From: JACKEQ01 sp041389565
GTDB taxonomy: Bacteria > Myxococcota_A > UBA796 > GCA-2862545
Assembly (NCBI GenBank): GCA_041389565.1
Contig: JAWKRP010000010.1
Location: 186,001-250,000, forward strand
Direction of reading: 5' to 3'
Length of the DNA: 64,000 bases
The position numbers were made by a program, and so were the translations under genes. Below the pieces are notes generated by a model. The model made no database searches and was not told where the DNA came from. It worked only from the letters and a program-made list of their open reading frames with translations. This document shows positions 9,458 to 17,526 of the stretch, one piece after another; positions within the stretch are counted from its first letter, which is position 1; each line of letters starts with the position of its first letter.

Positions 9458-10189
9458 CTAGAGCACGCGCCCCAGGAACAGCGGGAGCATCGTGCGCCAC
9501 GTCGGCCAGTCGTGGTCGGCGTCGGGGCCCCACACCTCGGTGGAGTTCGGGATGCGCTTCGCCTGCAGCACGCTCGCCAGGCGGCGCGTCTGGTCGGGCT
9601 CCTCCCAGCGACCCGTGCCCGTCGCGAGCACGAACAGGCCCTTCTGCACCTGCGAGAGCGTGGCGCCCTCGAGGTTCGGCAGGAACCGCAGCGGCTGGTT
9701 GAAGTAGTAGTCGCTGTCGAAGTGCGACCCCATCCAGCGGTCGAAGTCGTACATCCCGCTCATGCCCACGGCGATGTCGAACCGCTCGGGGTGCTTCGCG
9801 ACCGCGTTCACGGCGCTGAACGCACCCACGTTCGCGCCCGCGGCCGTGATGCGGAGGTCTGCCGGGGCCTCGCAGTCTTCGAGGATGCGGGGCGCGACCT
9901 CTTCCAGCACGTGCTGGTCGAACGACGCCATCGCAGCGGACCGCTCGCCCCCATCGGCGCTACGGTCCATCCAGACCGACGCTTCCGGGCACCCGATCGA
10001 GTACACCTTGACCCGGCCGGCGTCGACGAGGGGCGCCAGCGCCTTCACCAGGCCGAAGCTCTCCACCTCGTCGGGACCCCCGCTGGACGTGGGGAACAGC
10101 AGCACGGGCTTGCCATACCAGCCCCACCGTACGAGGGTCGCCTCGCGGCCGAGCGCACCGCTCGACCACGTGAGCTCGATCCGCTCCAC
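9458..10189 (-). CDS. Esterase D-like alpha/beta hydrolase
   Basis: This 243-residue protein looks like the 'putative esterase' (esterase D) branch of alpha/beta hydrolases. It has the expected strand order, including GKPVLLFPTSSGGPDE near the start and PDADHDWPTWRTMLP near the end, which would carry the catalytic His. The usual GxSxG nucleophile elbow is replaced by AAGANVGAFSAVN, so the nucleophile Ser is missing at that place and hydrolysis is uncertain. The GTG at 10189 follows GAGGAG by five bases and lies two bases after the stop of the ATP-grasp gene, so they form an operon. It may process the ligase product, or bind it without cleaving. Confidence 0.75.
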   Translation of the reverse strand: MERIELTWSSGALGREATLVRWGWYGKPVLLFPTSSGGPDEVESFGLVKALAPLVDAGRVKVYSIGCPEASVWMDRSADGGERSAAMASFDQHVLEEVAPRILEDCEAPADLRITAAGANVGAFSAVNAVAKHPERFDIAVGMSGMYDFDRWMGSHFDSDYYFNQPLRFLPNLEGATLSQVQKGLFVLATGTGRWEEPDQTRRLASVLQAKRIPNSTEVWGPDADHDWPTWRTMLPLFLGRVL

Positions 10190-10191
10190 GC

Positions 10192-11505
10192 CTACTCCTC
10201 TGCAGCCGCGTCCGCGGCGGGTTCCTCGACGGCGGCCGGCGTGAGCCCGAGGCGGTCGCGCTCGGTGCGGCACCAGAACTGGACCATGCCGAAGAAGTGG
10301 TCGGTGAACTGCCGGACCTCGTGCGGCGGGAACAGCGCGCGCACCTTCAGCTCGACCACGTCGTAGAACTCGTCGGTCGCGAAGTACTCGAGCGCGATGG
10401 CGTCGAGGTCGGACAGGTGCTCCTCGCAGAACGCCTCGAACGCCTCGGTGTCGAAGTGGTCGCGGGCCAGCGCGTCGTAGCGCTCGAGGTTCTCGTCGAA
10501 CGTCGCGTCGGGGTCGTGCGCATCGAAGAACTTCTGCCAGTCGGCGTTCAGGCGCATCGGACGGTTCGTCGTCGCGCAGAAGATCGACCAGCGCACGAGC
10601 GCCTTCACGAGCCACGGGAAGTGGTAGTGCAGGCTCGTCACCTGGCTGTCGGGGCACGCGTTCGCGAAGTCGATCGGGTACAGCTCGCCGCCCGACCGCA
10701 GCAGCTCGCACGAGTTGAAGTCCCAGTTGAAGAACGCGTTGATCGTGCGGCAGATCTGCTGGGCCTTCTTCCACCCGGCGGCGTCGAGGAAGTGGAAGTC
10801 GACCTCGTAGCGCGCGTGCAGCGGCGCATCCGGGTTGTACTTCACCATGTTCACCTGGGGGCCCACGCCGATGCAGCGCGTGAACAGGTCCCAGTCGGGC
10901 ACGCCTTCCTGGAGGTGGTGCACGCGGTCGCCGGACTGGTCGTACGCTTCCTGGAGCGACTTCGCGTCGGTGACCCGGCGCACGCCGACCCAGCCACCGC
11001 CGTCGTACGGCTTGAGGAACGCGGGGTAGCCCACGCGCTCGCCCACCGCGGCGAGGTCGAACAGCTTGTGCGACCGGCGGACGGTGGCCTCCATGTCGCC
11101 CTGCGACACGACCCAGGTGGACGACCGCGGGTCTTTCGGCGGGATCATCCAGGTCTTCGGGATGGGCATGCCGAGGCGCATCATCGCGCAGTAGCTCGTG
11201 TGCTTCTCGACGCTCTGGATCGACCACGGGTTGTTCAGGACGTACACGTCGTCCATCAGCGTGATCTTCTTCACCCACTCGCGCGTGGTGTTGTGCCAGT
11301 GCGTAAGGCGGTCGAGCACCACGTCGTACGAGGGCTTGTACTGGAGGTCGAACGGCTCGACCGTGACGCGCTCGGTCTGGAACCGCACGGTGTCCTTGCC
11401 GTGGGGTATCGAGAGGTCGAGTCGCTTCACGAGCGCTTCGTAGGCCGCCGGCCAGCACAGGTCTGCACCGAGGGAGAGTCCGATCTTCCGGGTCACCGTC
11501 GCCAT
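10192..11505 (-). CDS. ATP-grasp ligase (first of three)
   Basis: This 437-residue cytoplasmic protein has the RimK/glutathione-synthetase-like ATP-grasp fold, which joins a carboxylate to an amine or thiol through an acyl phosphate. Visible are the first grasp region SVEKHTSYCAMMRLGMPIPK, the ATP lysine and glycine loop FLKPYDGGGWVGV, and the metal-binding pair NSCELL...YPIDFANACPD. The C-terminal 120 residues are acidic and helical and extend beyond the usual domain. ATG 11505 follows TGGAGG by six bases; an upstream ATG at 11538 lacks a site. It is co-transcribed with the esterase-like gene, and HemJ lies 63 bp upstream on the same strand. The substrate is unknown. Confidence 0.85.
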   Translation of the reverse strand: MATVTRKIGLSLGADLCWPAAYEALVKRLDLSIPHGKDTVRFQTERVTVEPFDLQYKPSYDVVLDRLTHWHNTTREWVKKITLMDDVYVLNNPWSIQSVEKHTSYCAMMRLGMPIPKTWMIPPKDPRSSTWVVSQGDMEATVRRSHKLFDLAAVGERVGYPAFLKPYDGGGWVGVRRVTDAKSLQEAYDQSGDRVHHLQEGVPDWDLFTRCIGVGPQVNMVKYNPDAPLHARYEVDFHFLDAAGWKKAQQICRTINAFFNWDFNSCELLRSGGELYPIDFANACPDSQVTSLHYHFPWLVKALVRWSIFCATTNRPMRLNADWQKFFDAHDPDATFDENLERYDALARDHFDTEAFEAFCEEHLSDLDAIALEYFATDEFYDVVELKVRALFPPHEVRQFTDHFFGMVQFWCRTERDRLGLTPAAVEEPAADAAAEE

Positions 11506-11568
11506 GATCCGCCTCCAGGGACGCGCGAGGTATCCCATTGCGATTCGGCCCGCTTGTCGCGCGCGATG

Positions 11569-12102
11569 TCAGGGGGCCGAACGCATCCGGATGCGGCGAT
11601 AGACCGTGATCCCCGCCATCAGCACCGCCGAGAACGCCACCAGGCCGACCACCCCGTAGACCAGCGACAGGCCGTCCTTCACCACGACCAGGAACACGAT
11701 CGCCACCAGGAACAGGGTCGCCACCTCGTTCCAGATCCGCAGCGAGCGCGACGTCCACGGCGGCTCGCGCGCCTGGAGCCGCGTGAACAGCCAGTGGCAG
11801 GACAGGTGGTACGCGAGCAGCCCCACCACGGCGGCCAGCTTGATCTGCAGCCAGGTCGGCGGCGGCCACCAGGTGTGCAGCAGCCCGAGCCCGAACAGGA
11901 CCGTCGCGATGCACGACGGCCAGGTGATCCCGAACCACAGCCGGCGCGCCATCAGCTCGAGCTGGGGCAGCAGCACGTCGCGCTCGGCTGCGGGGCGCTC
12001 GTGGGTCTCCGTGAGGTACACGAAGAGCCGTACGATGTAGAACAACCCGGCGAACCAGGCGACCACCGCGATGATGTGGAGCGCTTTCAGGTAGAGGTAC
12101 AT
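11569..12102 (-). CDS. hemJ: HemJ-type protoporphyrinogen oxidase, CopD-like membrane protein
   Basis: HemJ oxidises protoporphyrinogen IX to protoporphyrin IX in the inner membrane, the penultimate step of haem synthesis. The 177-residue protein has four to five membrane helices and the family signature near the start, LKALHIIAVVAWFAGLFYIV RLF (His9 and the conserved Trp), followed by the conserved LQIKLAAVVGLLAYH. Length fits the family (about 140-190). The ATG at 12102 overlaps, in opposite orientation, the ATG of the methyltransferase gene at 12101. TTAGTC lies six bases upstream and there is no Shine-Dalgarno site. No other haem gene is near. Confidence 0.85.
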   Translation of the reverse strand: MYLYLKALHIIAVVAWFAGLFYIVRLFVYLTETHERPAAERDVLLPQLELMARRLWFGITWPSCIATVLFGLGLLHTWWPPPTWLQIKLAAVVGLLAYHLSCHWLFTRLQAREPPWTSRSLRIWNEVATLFLVAIVFLVVVKDGLSLVYGVVGLVAFSAVLMAGITVYRRIRMRSAP

Positions 12103-12907
12103 GTCCGAGACTAACCGGCAGTCACTCACCGTGACCGAGGCGCTCACCCGGTTCCACGACCGCTATGCAGGCGGGTCGGGCGTGGTGTTCGGGAACGCCC
12201 TGCGCTCGGACGGTCGCTCCACGTACGCCGCGCTGGCCGCCCATGCCGGGGGCGCGGTGCTCGACCTCGCGTGCGGAGACGGGTCGCTCACGGCGGCCGT
12301 GCTGGCGCGCGGCATCCCCACGGTCACCGGGCTCGACCAGAACCGCACGGAGCTCGCCCAGGCCCGCGCACGCTTCCCCGAGCTCGCGTTCGTCGAGGGC
12401 GACGCTCGTGATCTGCCCTTTCCAGACGGGGCATTCGACACCGTGCTCTGCCACATGGCGCTCATGCTGATCCCCGACGGCGACCGCGTCGCTGCGGAGG
12501 TCCGGAGGGTGCTGCGTCCCGGCGGGGGCTTCGCCGGCGTCGTGGGGGACGGGCTCGACACCACGAACCCGGTCGTGCCGGCCCTCATGCCCGCGATCAA
12601 CACCGTGGTCGCCGAAGCCGGCCTGCACATCGACTACCCCGGGGAGCGCTGGACCGACGCCGAGGTGGCGGGCCGCTTCCCCGGCTGGGCGGCCACCTCG
12701 GAGGTCGCGGTGCTCGAGCAGCACGTGCCCCTCGAGCGTTTCGCACACTTCGTCACCCTGCACTACTACGGGGTCGGCCTGCTCGACGGGGCCTTCGCCG
12801 ACCACGCCCGCGAGCTCGCGCTCGAGGTGGGCCGCGCACACGCGGTCGATGGCCGCGTCCGGTGGACCACCCGCACCCGCGCCTTCTCCCTGCGGGCCCC
12901 CGCATGA
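12101..12907 (+). CDS. Class I SAM-dependent methyltransferase
   Basis: This 268-residue cytoplasmic protein has the Methyltransf_11/25 fold. Motif I VLDLACGDGS (residues 53-62), the acidic end of beta 2 in GLDQN, motif post-I (FVEGDARDLPFPDGAFDTVLC) and the helix-strand VRRVLRPGGGF are all present, as in ubiquinone/menaquinone-type methyltransferases. The acceptor cannot be predicted. The ATG at 12101 shares two bases with the opposite ATG of hemJ; a GTG at 12131 is an alternative. Its stop overlaps the cyclase start (ATGA at 12904), so the two genes are translationally coupled. Confidence 0.85.
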   Translation: MSETNRQSLTVTEALTRFHDRYAGGSGVVFGNALRSDGRSTYAALAAHAGGAVLDLACGDGSLTAAVLARGIPTVTGLDQNRTELAQARARFPELAFVEGDARDLPFPDGAFDTVLCHMALMLIPDGDRVAAEVRRVLRPGGGFAGVVGDGLDTTNPVVPALMPAINTVVAEAGLHIDYPGERWTDAEVAGRFPGWAATSEVAVLEQHVPLERFAHFVTLHYYGVGLLDGAFADHARELALEVGRAHAVDGRVRWTTRTRAFSLRAPA

Positions 12908-15072
12908 AGGTCACGGCCACCCGGGGGTTCATCGCACTGGCGCTGTTCGCGGCCGCCCTGCTCGCGATGCGCCTCCTGGCCGTGCAGTCCACGATCGAGA
13001 CCACCGTGGGCGTCGATCCCGTGCAGCTCACGGAGGCCAGCCTCCGCGAACAGGCCCGGCGCGCCGGGTGTGGCGACGGGGTCGAGCTGTGGCTCGCCGT
13101 GCTCGACCGGAGCCCCGACGACCTCGAGGCCCTGCGCGCCATCGCGGCGTGTGCACGGCGCGGAGCCGGTGGCGAGCTGGTCGACGAAGCCAGCGAGCTC
13201 CTCGAGAAGTCGCGCTTCCTGCGCACCCTGCCCCAGCTGCTCGACGAGCTCGACCTCAAGGACAGCATCCCCATCGTCAACCGCGTGCACACCGGCGAAG
13301 CGCTCGGATCGGCCGACCTCACCGACCTCGGGCGGCTTCAGCACGAGCTCGGCGACGTGCAGGGCGCCGTGGCCAGCCTGCGCGAGGCCGTCACGCTCGA
13401 TCCCACCAACGGCACGGCCCACATGCTGCTCGCACACGACCTCGTCGCGAGCGGAGATCTCGAGGGCGCCCGCATCAGCTTCCGCCGCGCGCTCGCGTCC
13501 GACGGCGCCCCCCTCGGCGTGTCGACGCTCTACGCCGCCGGTCTCGCGTGGCCCGGCACCACCGGCCTGTTGATCCTCGGGATCGCCGGCCTCTACGCCG
13601 TCCAGGCGTTCCGCTGGCCGCTCGCCTGGGCCGGCGACCACGAGCCCGTGGCGCGCGCGGGCATCATCGGCGTCGTGCTCGTGCTGCTGCCGGTCCTCAC
13701 GGCGCGCTTCCAGCTGTCGGGCGATCCGGTCGCGTTCTTCCAGCTCCTCGTGGGCGTCGTCGCGATCCTCGGGTGGACGCTCGTGTTCCCCCTCCGCGGG
13801 CCCGTGTCCGCGGGCCTGAAGCGCGCGGCCGAGCTGTCCGGCACCGTCCTGAGCGGCCGGTTCGACACCCTCCTCGAGGATCTGCCGATCACGGCGAAGC
13901 TCGGGCTGCTGCTCACCGGGGTCGTGCTCCTCGTGGCCTTCGCGCCAGCGGTCGACGACGTCGACGTGGCCGCGGCTCTCGCCGTGGTCGCGCTCCTCCT
14001 CATCTTCTCGACCGTCGGGAGCATCCTGCTCGTCCTGCTGCGGCAGTCGGCGTCGATGCGCTCGAGCCTGTGGTGGCTGGGGTTCGCGGGCACCCTGCCC
14101 TTCCTCGGGTTCTTCCTGTACATCGAGCGCCGCACGCTCATCCAGCCGCTGCGGGGTCAGTCCATCGACGCCGACGGGATCGAGCGCATCGTGGGCATCC
14201 TCATCGTGTGGGGGATCGGCGCGCTCGCGGCCGCGCACCTGTCCCGCATCCTGTCGCGCTCCATCCTCGACCCCGTCGAGCACGTGCTGAACGCGCTCGC
14301 CGAGGTGCAGCGCGGCAACCTCGACATCGACGCCACGTCGGCCCGGCGCGACGAGATCGGCCAGCTCGGGCTCGCCGTGAACGGCATGGCCGATGGCATC
14401 CGCGAGCACCAGCGCCTGTCACGCACGTTCCGTCGCTACATGGACGACCGCATCTGGAACCACCTGCTCGAGGGGGACGTCGAGCGTGGGCAGCTCGTCG
14501 ATGCCGTGGTGATGTTCTCGGATCTCCGCGGGTTCACGTCCCTCTCGGAGACCCTCGAGCCCGAGGCGCTGGTCGACGTGCTGAACCGCTACTTCGGCCG
14601 CATCGCGCCGCTGGTCGCCAAGCACGGAGGGGTCGTCGACAAGTACATGGGCGACGGCATGCTCGCGGTGTGGGGCGTGCCCGAGCCCCGTCCGGTCGAG
14701 GGTTTCGAGGGGTGGTCGGACGAAGAGCTCGCCGCCGACGCAGCGCTCGAGATGGTGGAAGCCGTGCGCGCGCTGTCCGAGGAGCTCGGCGTCGGGGAGC
14801 TCCGCATCGGCATCGGGCTGCACCGCGGGCCGCTGGTGGCGGGCCCGATGGGCTCGGAGGACCACCGCGAGTACACGGTCGTCGGCGACACCGTGAACAC
14901 CGCCCAGCGCATCGAGAGCCAGGCGCGCGACGCGTTCCAGGTGCTCGTCAGCGGCGAGGTCGCGCGGCGAATCGAGCGTCGCTTCGAGCTCGTCGCGCAG
15001 GAGCCGGTGGTCGTGAAGGGGAAAGCGGAAGCGCTCGCCCTGTTCGGGCTGGTGGCCTCCGCGACCCGCTAG
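12904..15072 (+). CDS. Membrane class III adenylate/guanylate cyclase with TPR and HAMP
   Basis: This 722-residue inner-membrane protein would make cAMP or cGMP. It has an N-terminal helix, a periplasmic TPR-like region (about residues 60-205), five to six further membrane helices (about 215-460), a HAMP linker (SRSILDPVEHVLNALAEVQRGN, about 455-505) and a C-terminal cyclase domain (about 535-720). Both metal aspartates are visible (FSDLRGFT and DKYMGDGML), as is the GDTVNTAQRIE motif; the Lys in DKYMGD favours ATP as substrate. It overlaps the methyltransferase stop by ATGA. Its TAG stop overlaps the TAG of the opposite gene in the sequence CTAG (15069-15072). Confidence 0.92.
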   Translation: MKVTATRGFIALALFAAALLAMRLLAVQSTIETTVGVDPVQLTEASLREQARRAGCGDGVELWLAVLDRSPDDLEALRAIAACARRGAGGELVDEASELLEKSRFLRTLPQLLDELDLKDSIPIVNRVHTGEALGSADLTDLGRLQHELGDVQGAVASLREAVTLDPTNGTAHMLLAHDLVASGDLEGARISFRRALASDGAPLGVSTLYAAGLAWPGTTGLLILGIAGLYAVQAFRWPLAWAGDHEPVARAGIIGVVLVLLPVLTARFQLSGDPVAFFQLLVGVVAILGWTLVFPLRGPVSAGLKRAAELSGTVLSGRFDTLLEDLPITAKLGLLLTGVVLLVAFAPAVDDVDVAAALAVVALLLIFSTVGSILLVLLRQSASMRSSLWWLGFAGTLPFLGFFLYIERRTLIQPLRGQSIDADGIERIVGILIVWGIGALAAAHLSRILSRSILDPVEHVLNALAEVQRGNLDIDATSARRDEIGQLGLAVNGMADGIREHQRLSRTFRRYMDDRIWNHLLEGDVERGQLVDAVVMFSDLRGFTSLSETLEPEALVDVLNRYFGRIAPLVAKHGGVVDKYMGDGMLAVWGVPEPRPVEGFEGWSDEELAADAALEMVEAVRALSEELGVGELRIGIGLHRGPLVAGPMGSEDHREYTVVGDTVNTAQRIESQARDAFQVLVSGEVARRIERRFELVAQEPVVVKGKAEALALFGLVASATR

Positions 15073-15260
15073 AACAGGCCGTCGAACAGCTCGGCGCGCG
15101 CATCGGCGTCGAGCGGGCCACGCAGCGCGTTCAGGTCGCCGTTCTCGCCGTCGACCTCGTCTTCGCGCTTGGCAGCCCGGCGCTGGGCCTTGGCCGTCTT
15201 GCGCTCCATCTGCTGGAGCTCTTTCATCCGCTTCGCCCACGTGGGTCGCTGCTTGGCCAT
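15069..15260 (-). CDS. Small basic conserved protein
   Basis: This 63-residue protein starts MAKQRPTWAKRMKEL and has a lysine/arginine-rich helix (residues 4-33) followed by an acidic tail ending DADARAELFDGLF. Short proteins of this shape occur widely in Proteobacteria and relatives without known function; nucleic-acid or ribosome contact would be a guess. The ATG has a perfect GGAGGTG site five bases upstream. The 3' end overlaps the cyclase gene by four bases. It lies 77 bp upstream of nothing on its own strand except the esterase operon's 3' end, so it is probably transcribed alone. Confidence 0.75.
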   Translation of the reverse strand: MAKQRPTWAKRMKELQQMERKTAKAQRRAAKREDEVDGENGDLNALRGPLDADARAELFDGLF

Positions 15261-15337
15261 GTGCACCTCCGGGACGGGTCCGTGGGACCGTCCGCAACGG
15301 GCCCCGATGTAGTGAGTCGCCCGAACCGGCGCAAGCG

Positions 15338-16489
15338 TCAGTCGTACCACATCCACAGATGACCCGGGTACAACCAGCACAAGCCTTCGCGGAGCCTGTC
15401 GCGCCACGCAATCCAGTTGTGGCCGTCCTGGGCTTCGGAGAACCGCACGCGCAGGCCCGCATCGCGCATCACGGGCACGAGGGCGCGGTTGAACTGGATG
15501 AGGCTCTCGAACACCCCGCACGACATGTACACCCGTGGATTGCCGAGCTTCGCGGGGTCTTCGCGGTAGGCGTTCACGAAGTCGACCACGGGGTCGAACA
15601 GCGGAGACCGGCCGTGGTGCCCGATGTCGGTGAACACGAAGCTGCCCGACTGGAGCAGGAGCTTGCCGAACACACCCGGGTACGACCACGCGGCGAACAG
15701 CGACGACACACCGCCGAAGCTCGCCCCCATGCAGCCCGTCTCCAGTGGGTCTTTCGTGACCCCGTACCGCTCCCGCACCGCCGGGAGCAGCTCGTGCACG
15801 AGGAACTCCGCCTGGCGCGGGTTCGCTCCGTACTCGGGGTTGCGGTCGACGCCATCCGTGAACGCCACCACCATCGGGCGCACCTCGCGGCGGTGGATGA
15901 GGTTGTCGAGCACGTCGATCATCTGCGCGAACACACGGTAGTCGCGGCCGTCGTGGCAGATGAGCAGCGGGTAGCGCTTGTGTGGCTTGTACTCGTTCGG
16001 GAGGTACATCGTGACCTCCCGCTCGTGCCCCCACACGCCCGAGTGGAACGAGAACGTCTCGACCGAGCCGCGCCGACAGCCGGGCTCGGGGTTCAGCCAG
16101 GCGGGCTCCTCGTAGCCGGGCATCGGGCACACGCTGTTCGATCCGAACGGGTCGAACGCGCGACGGTCGTTCCGGGGGTCGCGGATCCACCGCCGGTGCC
16201 CCCCGCGTAGCAGCTCGAACTTGTACTCGACGCGCGCCTTCGCGGGCAGCTCGAGCGACAGGTAGAACGCGTCGGTGCCGAGGATGCGCGTGAACGGCTG
16301 GCGCGTCTCGAGACCGAACACCCAGTGCATCAGGTTCACGCCCTTCGTGGGCTTGCCGTCCCAGAAGAAGAACGTGGCCGAGTTCCCCTCGACCAGCGGG
16401 AACGTGGAGGTCTCCACGAACCGCTCGAGCAGGCTGTCGGCGTGCGCGGGGTCGTGCCGGATGGCCTCGATCAGGTCGATCGCCTTCAT
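15338..16489 (-). CDS. Enterochelin-esterase-like hydrolase with N-terminal beta domain
   Basis: This 383-residue protein resembles Fes/IroD-type esterases. An N-terminal immunoglobulin-like (CBM48/enterochelin-esterase N) domain is seen at about residues 35-125 (FFFWDG, VEYKFELLRGG). The alpha/beta hydrolase part follows with LLICHDGRDY, the nucleophile elbow GASFGG (GxSxG, about 255-260) and the catalytic His in DGHNWIAWRDRL near the end. Fes-type enzymes open ester bonds of siderophores in the cytoplasm. No siderophore synthetase is in the window, but the gene is coupled (ATGA) to the S51-like gene upstream and lies among ATP-grasp ligases, so an ester- or amide-linked metabolite is the likely target. 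Confidence 0.85.
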   Translation of the reverse strand: MKAIDLIEAIRHDPAHADSLLERFVETSTFPLVEGNSATFFFWDGKPTKGVNLMHWVFGLETRQPFTRILGTDAFYLSLELPAKARVEYKFELLRGGHRRWIRDPRNDRRAFDPFGSNSVCPMPGYEEPAWLNPEPGCRRGSVETFSFHSGVWGHEREVTMYLPNEYKPHKRYPLLICHDGRDYRVFAQMIDVLDNLIHRREVRPMVVAFTDGVDRNPEYGANPRQAEFLVHELLPAVRERYGVTKDPLETGCMGASFGGVSSLFAAWSYPGVFGKLLLQSGSFVFTDIGHHGRSPLFDPVVDFVNAYREDPAKLGNPRVYMSCGVFESLIQFNRALVPVMRDAGLRVRFSEAQDGHNWIAWRDRLREGLCWLYPGHLWMWYD

Positions 16490-17448
16490 TCGGCGTCCTC
16501 CAGCGGCAGCACGCGCCCGTCGGCCTGGAGGAGCAGTGCCGAGCCCGGCGCGCCCTTCTGCACGAGCCGACCGTCTTCGGCTTCGAGCCAGGCGCCGTTC
16601 TCCATGCCGATCGCGAGGTTCGGACGGAACCGACCCGCCAGCAACGCGACCCGCATGCGGTCGGCCAGGCGCAGGCGCTTCACGGCATCGGGCAGCACCA
16701 CCACGTCTTGCAGGAACGCGAGCCCGGTGTCGAGGATCTCCGGGTGCGACGGCCCGTCGGGCGGGTCGTCGTAGAACAGCACGATGCGATCCGTGAGCAG
16801 CATCGAGCCCGCACCCCACGCCAGCACGGCGGTTCCCTGAACCCAGGCCTGGAACAGCTGCTGGTGGATGCCGAAGAACATCATCCGGTTGCGGAGCACG
16901 GCCACGTGGCCGCCCGCGATCACCACGGCCCGCGCGGACGACAGGAGCGCAGCGCTCGTCTTGCGGTGCTCGGCCACCCGCTCGAGCTCCCACGGCCGGC
17001 CGACCTCGGGGTAGGCGCCGAAGATCGCGCGCGACTGGTCGACGAACTGCTGGTCGATGCGCCGCACGTCGTCGAGGGCCCACTCGAGCTGGGGGTTCAG
17101 GATCTCGGGGTGATCGTCGCGCTGCAGGATGAGCTCGCGCACGGCGTCGAGCGCGCGGTGCAGGCGCTCCCGGTAGACGCGCTTCAGGCGGATGAGCTGC
17201 GCCTGCCGCTCCTTGTAGGCCGCCCGGGTGTCGGGCATGCCCTCCATGCACTCCTCGAACCACCGGTACAGCGGGAGGTGCACGGCGTCGGGCCCGACGG
17301 CCCGGTGCAGCGCGGCGAGCTCGCTCTCGTCGAGCCGCCAGCCCGCCGTGATCGTGACGACCGGACCCTCGCCTCCGACGCGTGCGAGAGCCTCGGTGAC
17401 GTTCGGAGTCGGACGCTGCGGTCCGAGCAGCAGCAGGGGGCCGGGCAT
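16486..17448 (-). CDS. S51/cyanophycinase-like class I glutamine-amidotransferase-fold protein
   Basis: This 320-residue protein looks like a divergent member of the peptidase S51 group (cyanophycinase, dipeptidase E). The signs are the strand-turn VVIAGGHVAVLRNRM, and then AVLAWGAGSMLLTDRIVLFYDDPP, placed where the family has its GTSAGA nucleophile elbow; here the elbow reads WGAGSM. If that Ser does not act as nucleophile the protein may be non-catalytic. An extra helical region (about residues 75-160, charged) lies before it. S51 enzymes cut Asp- or isoAsp-peptides, including cyanophycin made by ATP-grasp ligases. It is the first gene of a pair with the Fes-like esterase (ATGA overlap). 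Confidence 0.65.
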   Translation of the reverse strand: MPGPLLLLGPQRPTPNVTEALARVGGEGPVVTITAGWRLDESELAALHRAVGPDAVHLPLYRWFEECMEGMPDTRAAYKERQAQLIRLKRVYRERLHRALDAVRELILQRDDHPEILNPQLEWALDDVRRIDQQFVDQSRAIFGAYPEVGRPWELERVAEHRKTSAALLSSARAVVIAGGHVAVLRNRMMFFGIHQQLFQAWVQGTAVLAWGAGSMLLTDRIVLFYDDPPDGPSHPEILDTGLAFLQDVVVLPDAVKRLRLADRMRVALLAGRFRPNLAIGMENGAWLEAEDGRLVQKGAPGSALLLQADGRVLPLEDAE

Positions 17449-17513
17449 CCCCTGTTCTCACACACCCGAGCAGACCTTGCACGCTCAGCATGACGCGAGG
17501 GCTGCACACACGG

Positions 17514-17519
17514 TACAAA
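17514..17519 (+). promoter_or_regulatory. -10-like TACAAA before the hybrid histidine kinase
   Basis: TACAAA ends seven bases before the GTG at 17527 and no Shine-Dalgarno sequence is present, so a leaderless transcript is likely. Confidence 0.35.
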
Positions 17520-17526
17520 CACGGGC

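Noticed and set aside
11506..11538. An upstream ATG (11538) for the first ATP-grasp gene
   Set aside because: No ribosome site precedes it, while ATG 11505 has TGGAGG at six bases; the added residues are GYLARPWRRI, not part of the fold.
12849..15362. An 837-codon frame overlapping the cyclase gene
   Set aside because: It is Arg/Ala-rich shadow of the cyclase codons; the cyclase frame has all expected domains.
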